Position numbers and translations under genes: made by a program
The notes under the pieces: generated by a model
Told to the model about the DNA's origin: nothing
The model's database searches: none
The model's input: the letters and a program-made list of their open reading frames with translations, nothing else
Shown: positions 62,001-64,000 of the stretch, one piece after another
How the letters are laid out: every line of letters starts with the position of its first letter
How positions within the stretch are numbered: the first letter of the stretch is position 1
Source: Streptomyces omiyaensis
Lineage (GTDB): Bacteria > Actinomycetota > Actinomycetes > Streptomycetales > Streptomycetaceae
Direction: 5' to 3'
Length of the DNA stretch: 64,000 nt
NCBI RefSeq assembly: GCF_014650895.1
Contig: NZ_BMVV01000007.1
Coordinates: 248,001 to 312,000 of the forward strand

Positions 62001-62663
62001 TCACGCCTCCTCGTCCGCGGGCGTCCCCGCCGACGGGGACCGGCGGCCGGCGGTCCGGCGGTACGAGAGGATCGCGACGGCCACGCAGCACCAGCCGAGC
62101 AGCCAGCCGGCCAGCACGTCCGTCGGCCAGTGCACGCCCAGGTAGAGCCGGGTCCAGCCGACCCCGAGCACCGAGACGACGGCCACTCCCGCCGCGGTGC
62201 CCCAGCCCCGCCACGGTTCCCGGCCGACGACCGCCAGCACCCACAGCAGCAGCCCGCAGACCACCGCCGCCGTCATCGCGTGCCCGGAGGGGAAGGCGGC
62301 GAACGAGGCCGAGTCCAGGGGATCGGGCCAGACCGGCCGCTCCCGGCCGACCAGCGCCTTCACCGCCTGCTGCACCCCGGCCGCCGCCACCACGGTCCCC
62401 GCCACCCACAGGGCCAGGCGCCGGCGGCCGGAGCGGGCGAGGACCAGGGCGACGGCGAAGGCCAGGACGCGGAGCGTCAGCGGATCCCAGACCCAGTCGC
62501 TCAGCACCCGGTGGAGACGGGCGAAGCCCGGATGGTCCACCGCGTTGCGGTGGAGCGCCTCGTCGACCGCGCGGTCGAAGGAGAGCAGCGGGGACCAGCC
62601 GGCCACCACGAGCACGAGCAGGACGAGGGCGAGGCATCCGGAGATTACGGCGGAAGTACGCAT
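62001..62663 (-). CDS. PAP2-family membrane phosphatase
   Basis: This is a 220-aa protein with about five or six membrane helices. The three phosphatase motifs are present: KALVGRERP, PSGHAMTA and TRLYLGVHWPTDVLAG. It should dephosphorylate lipid substrates such as phosphatidic acid or undecaprenyl pyrophosphate at the outer face of the membrane. The start is ATG 62663. It has no clear operon partner. Confidence 0.93.
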   Translation of the reverse strand: MRTSAVISGCLALVLLVLVVAGWSPLLSFDRAVDEALHRNAVDHPGFARLHRVLSDWVWDPLTLRVLAFAVALVLARSGRRRLALWVAGTVVAAAGVQQAVKALVGRERPVWPDPLDSASFAAFPSGHAMTAAVVCGLLLWVLAVVGREPWRGWGTAAGVAVVSVLGVGWTRLYLGVHWPTDVLAGWLLGWCCVAVAILSYRRTAGRRSPSAGTPADEEA

Positions 62664-62768
62664 TCCACGATCCTGCCGGACGGACCGCCTCCTGTGGGCC
62701 CCCGCGACACGCGCGACACCCGTGCGCGCGGGGGAGGCGCCCCCTCCCGGTCGGGAGGGAGGTGCTCC

Positions 62769-63713
62769 TCAGCCCAGCGCCGCCAGGCCCGGGTAGAAGG
62801 CGACGAGCAGCGGGACGACCGGGACCAGCGCGGCGGTCGCCGTCAGGCGCAGCCGGTGGGCGGCGGGCAGCCGGGGCGTGGCGGCGAGCAGCCGGTCCAC
62901 CCGCCGGGGGAGTCCGGCCTCCGGGCCGGTGCCGGGGGCGGCGGCGAACACGCCCCGCTCCTCGTTCAGTTCCACCAGGGCGAGGGCGACGGTGAGCCGC
63001 CCGAAGCGGCGCGAGGCCACGTCGTCGGCGGCCAGCTCGACCAGCCGGTGCATCTCCTCGCGGAAGGCGGCGAAGACCGGGATGCCGGGGAAGCCCGCGG
63101 CCAGCGCCCCGGAGCAGTTGAGCAGCCAGTCGTGGCGGGCCCGGGCGTGGCCCTGCTCGTGGGCGAGGACCGCGTCGAGCTGACGGCCCTTCAGCCGGCG
63201 GAGCGCGGCGGTGGTGATGACGAGCCGAGGGGTGGACCCCGGCAGCCACCAGGCGTCCGGGCGCTCGCCCTCCAGGACGACGAGCCGTCCGCCCGCCTCC
63301 TCCTCGCCGGGCAGCTGCGGGGCGCGGACCAGCAGGTCGTCCCGCCGCCGCCGGCGGCGGGCGCGGGCCAGGCCGATCTCCCGGCCGAGCATGGCGCCCG
63401 ACCACAGCCCGCCGGCCGCGAGGAGCAGGGCGAGCGCCGCCGACCAGGGGCCCCCGTCCGCGGTCAGCTCGTACGCGTCGAGCACCGCGCGCGGCGCGGG
63501 TGCGAAGAGCTGCCCGCGCACCGCCTGCCAGGCGGCGGAGGCGCTGAAGGCCATCGAGAGCGCGAAGCTGACCAGCACCGCGGCCACCACGCACTGCCAC
63601 ACCCACAGCGCGACGACCGGTTCTCGCTCCGCCCAGTGGGCCCGGGCGAGCAGCCGGGGCGCGGTGAGAGCGGTCAGGACGCCGAGCAGGAGCAGCGCGA
63701 GGGAGACCGACAT
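62769..63713 (-). CDS. M56/M48-type membrane metallopeptidase
   Basis: This is a 314-aa protein with N-terminal membrane helices, a cytosolic zinc-peptidase domain and a C-terminal helix. The zinc motif is His185-Glu-x-x-His189 (AHEQGHA), with a third ligand in ELAADDVA. This is the BlaR1/MecR1-like family without the penicillin sensor domain. Such genes in streptomycetes usually sit beside a BlaI-type repressor, which is not visible here. The right-hand gene is cut by the window edge. Confidence 0.9.
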   Translation of the reverse strand: MSVSLALLLLGVLTALTAPRLLARAHWAEREPVVALWVWQCVVAAVLVSFALSMAFSASAAWQAVRGQLFAPAPRAVLDAYELTADGGPWSAALALLLAAGGLWSGAMLGREIGLARARRRRRRDDLLVRAPQLPGEEEAGGRLVVLEGERPDAWWLPGSTPRLVITTAALRRLKGRQLDAVLAHEQGHARARHDWLLNCSGALAAGFPGIPVFAAFREEMHRLVELAADDVASRRFGRLTVALALVELNEERGVFAAAPGTGPEAGLPRRVDRLLAATPRLPAAHRLRLTATAALVPVVPLLVAFYPGLAALG

Positions 63714-63824
63714 GACGCCAGCCTATGAGCGGGGCGCTCCCCGGGGGTACGGGCGGGGCGGGCAAGTGACGTACGCCACGGTTTCGCCGCCGGGGGAGCC
63801 GAACGTCCTTGCGGGGCAAGGGAC

Positions 63825-64000
63825 TCAGAGGGTGCCGAGCATCGCCAGCATGGCGAGCCCCGTCGAGAGCCTGCACACCAGGGTCAGTTCGGGCCGGTTC
63901 GCCCAGGCCGGCCCCCCGGTGCCCGCCGCGCCCGCGGCGCGCGGGTGCGGCGCGACCGGGACGAGCCGGGCGCCGGTGCGGAGCACGTACACCATGTAGT
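63825..64000 (-). CDS. C-terminal 57 residues of a membrane protein (partial)
   Basis: The minus-strand frame is open to the right edge and ends at 63825 with 'ELTLVCRLSTGLAMLAMLGT' and Leu-stop. The pattern resembles the end of streptomycete DUF5134-type membrane proteins, which often neighbour M56 peptidases. The assignment is tentative because most of the gene is outside the window. Confidence 0.5.
   Translation of the reverse strand, partial: YMVYVLRTGARLVPVAPHPRAAGAAGTGGPAWANRPELTLVCRLSTGLAMLAMLGTL

Overview
The window is chromosomal DNA from a high-GC actinomycete, almost certainly Streptomyces. The evidence is the strong G/C bias at third codon positions, frequent GTG starts, leaderless-looking genes, long GC hairpin terminators, and the gene families present: a secreted subtilisin-inhibitor remnant, an HbpS-like protein, SpoIIE/PAS/GAF phosphatases, PASTA-less PknB-type kinases and a DasR-like box. 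No rRNA, tRNA, CRISPR array, phage or insertion sequence was recognised.

Region 1 (about 1.7-20.5 kb) is the most distinctive part. Almost all of it is on the minus strand and it reads as an alpha-glucan, probably fungal alpha-1,3-glucan, utilisation locus. In transcription order it holds a sugar-binding lipoprotein, two ABC permeases, a cytoplasmic GH13 alpha-glucosidase, a compact GH87-type glucanase, a LacI regulator with a palindromic operator at its leaderless promoter, and two large modular GH87-type glucanases (1126 and 1429 aa) with discoidin, FnIII and CARDB modules. All three glucanases keep the Asp...AspAsp triad with the same spacing. A second copy of the binding protein lies at the far end without permeases and shares a 227-bp stretch of exact DNA identity with the first. 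Most genes are separated by perfect 12-21 bp hairpins, so the locus looks like several transcription units under one regulator.

Region 2 (20.5-26.8 kb) is a zone of decay and small genes: a serine-hydrolase remnant, a response-regulator remnant with a nonsense codon and a frameshift, an intact metallophosphoesterase, a small VTT-type membrane protein behind a possible iron box, three short tandem repeats and a PadR regulator with a near-perfect operator.

Region 3 (26.8-45 kb) is housekeeping and signalling: acyl-CoA dehydrogenase, Ser/Thr kinase, prolyl oligopeptidase, Xaa-Pro aminopeptidase with a divergent regulator, N-formylglutamate amidohydrolase with a divergent glutaminase, a cold-shock-like protein, acetyltransferases, an FAD monooxygenase and a STAS protein. 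It also has a PadR/DUF2306 membrane-protein operon with a clear promoter and operator, isochorismatase, and an AhpD-like protein behind a CsoR/CstR-type palindrome. A decayed subtilisin inhibitor follows.

Region 4 (45-64 kb) has a SpoIIE phosphatase, a DinB remnant, an Lrp regulator, an HbpS-like protein, an ankyrin protein, a FUSC membrane protein, a lactonase behind a DasR-like box, a catalytically doubtful CbiX-like protein, an N-acetylglucosamine kinase and uracil-DNA glycosylase. It continues with a BNR-repeat protein, an old yellow enzyme with a divergent ArsR regulator sharing one operator region, a DUF305/LVIVD pair, TetR, PAP2 phosphatase, an M56 peptidase and a partial gene at the right edge.
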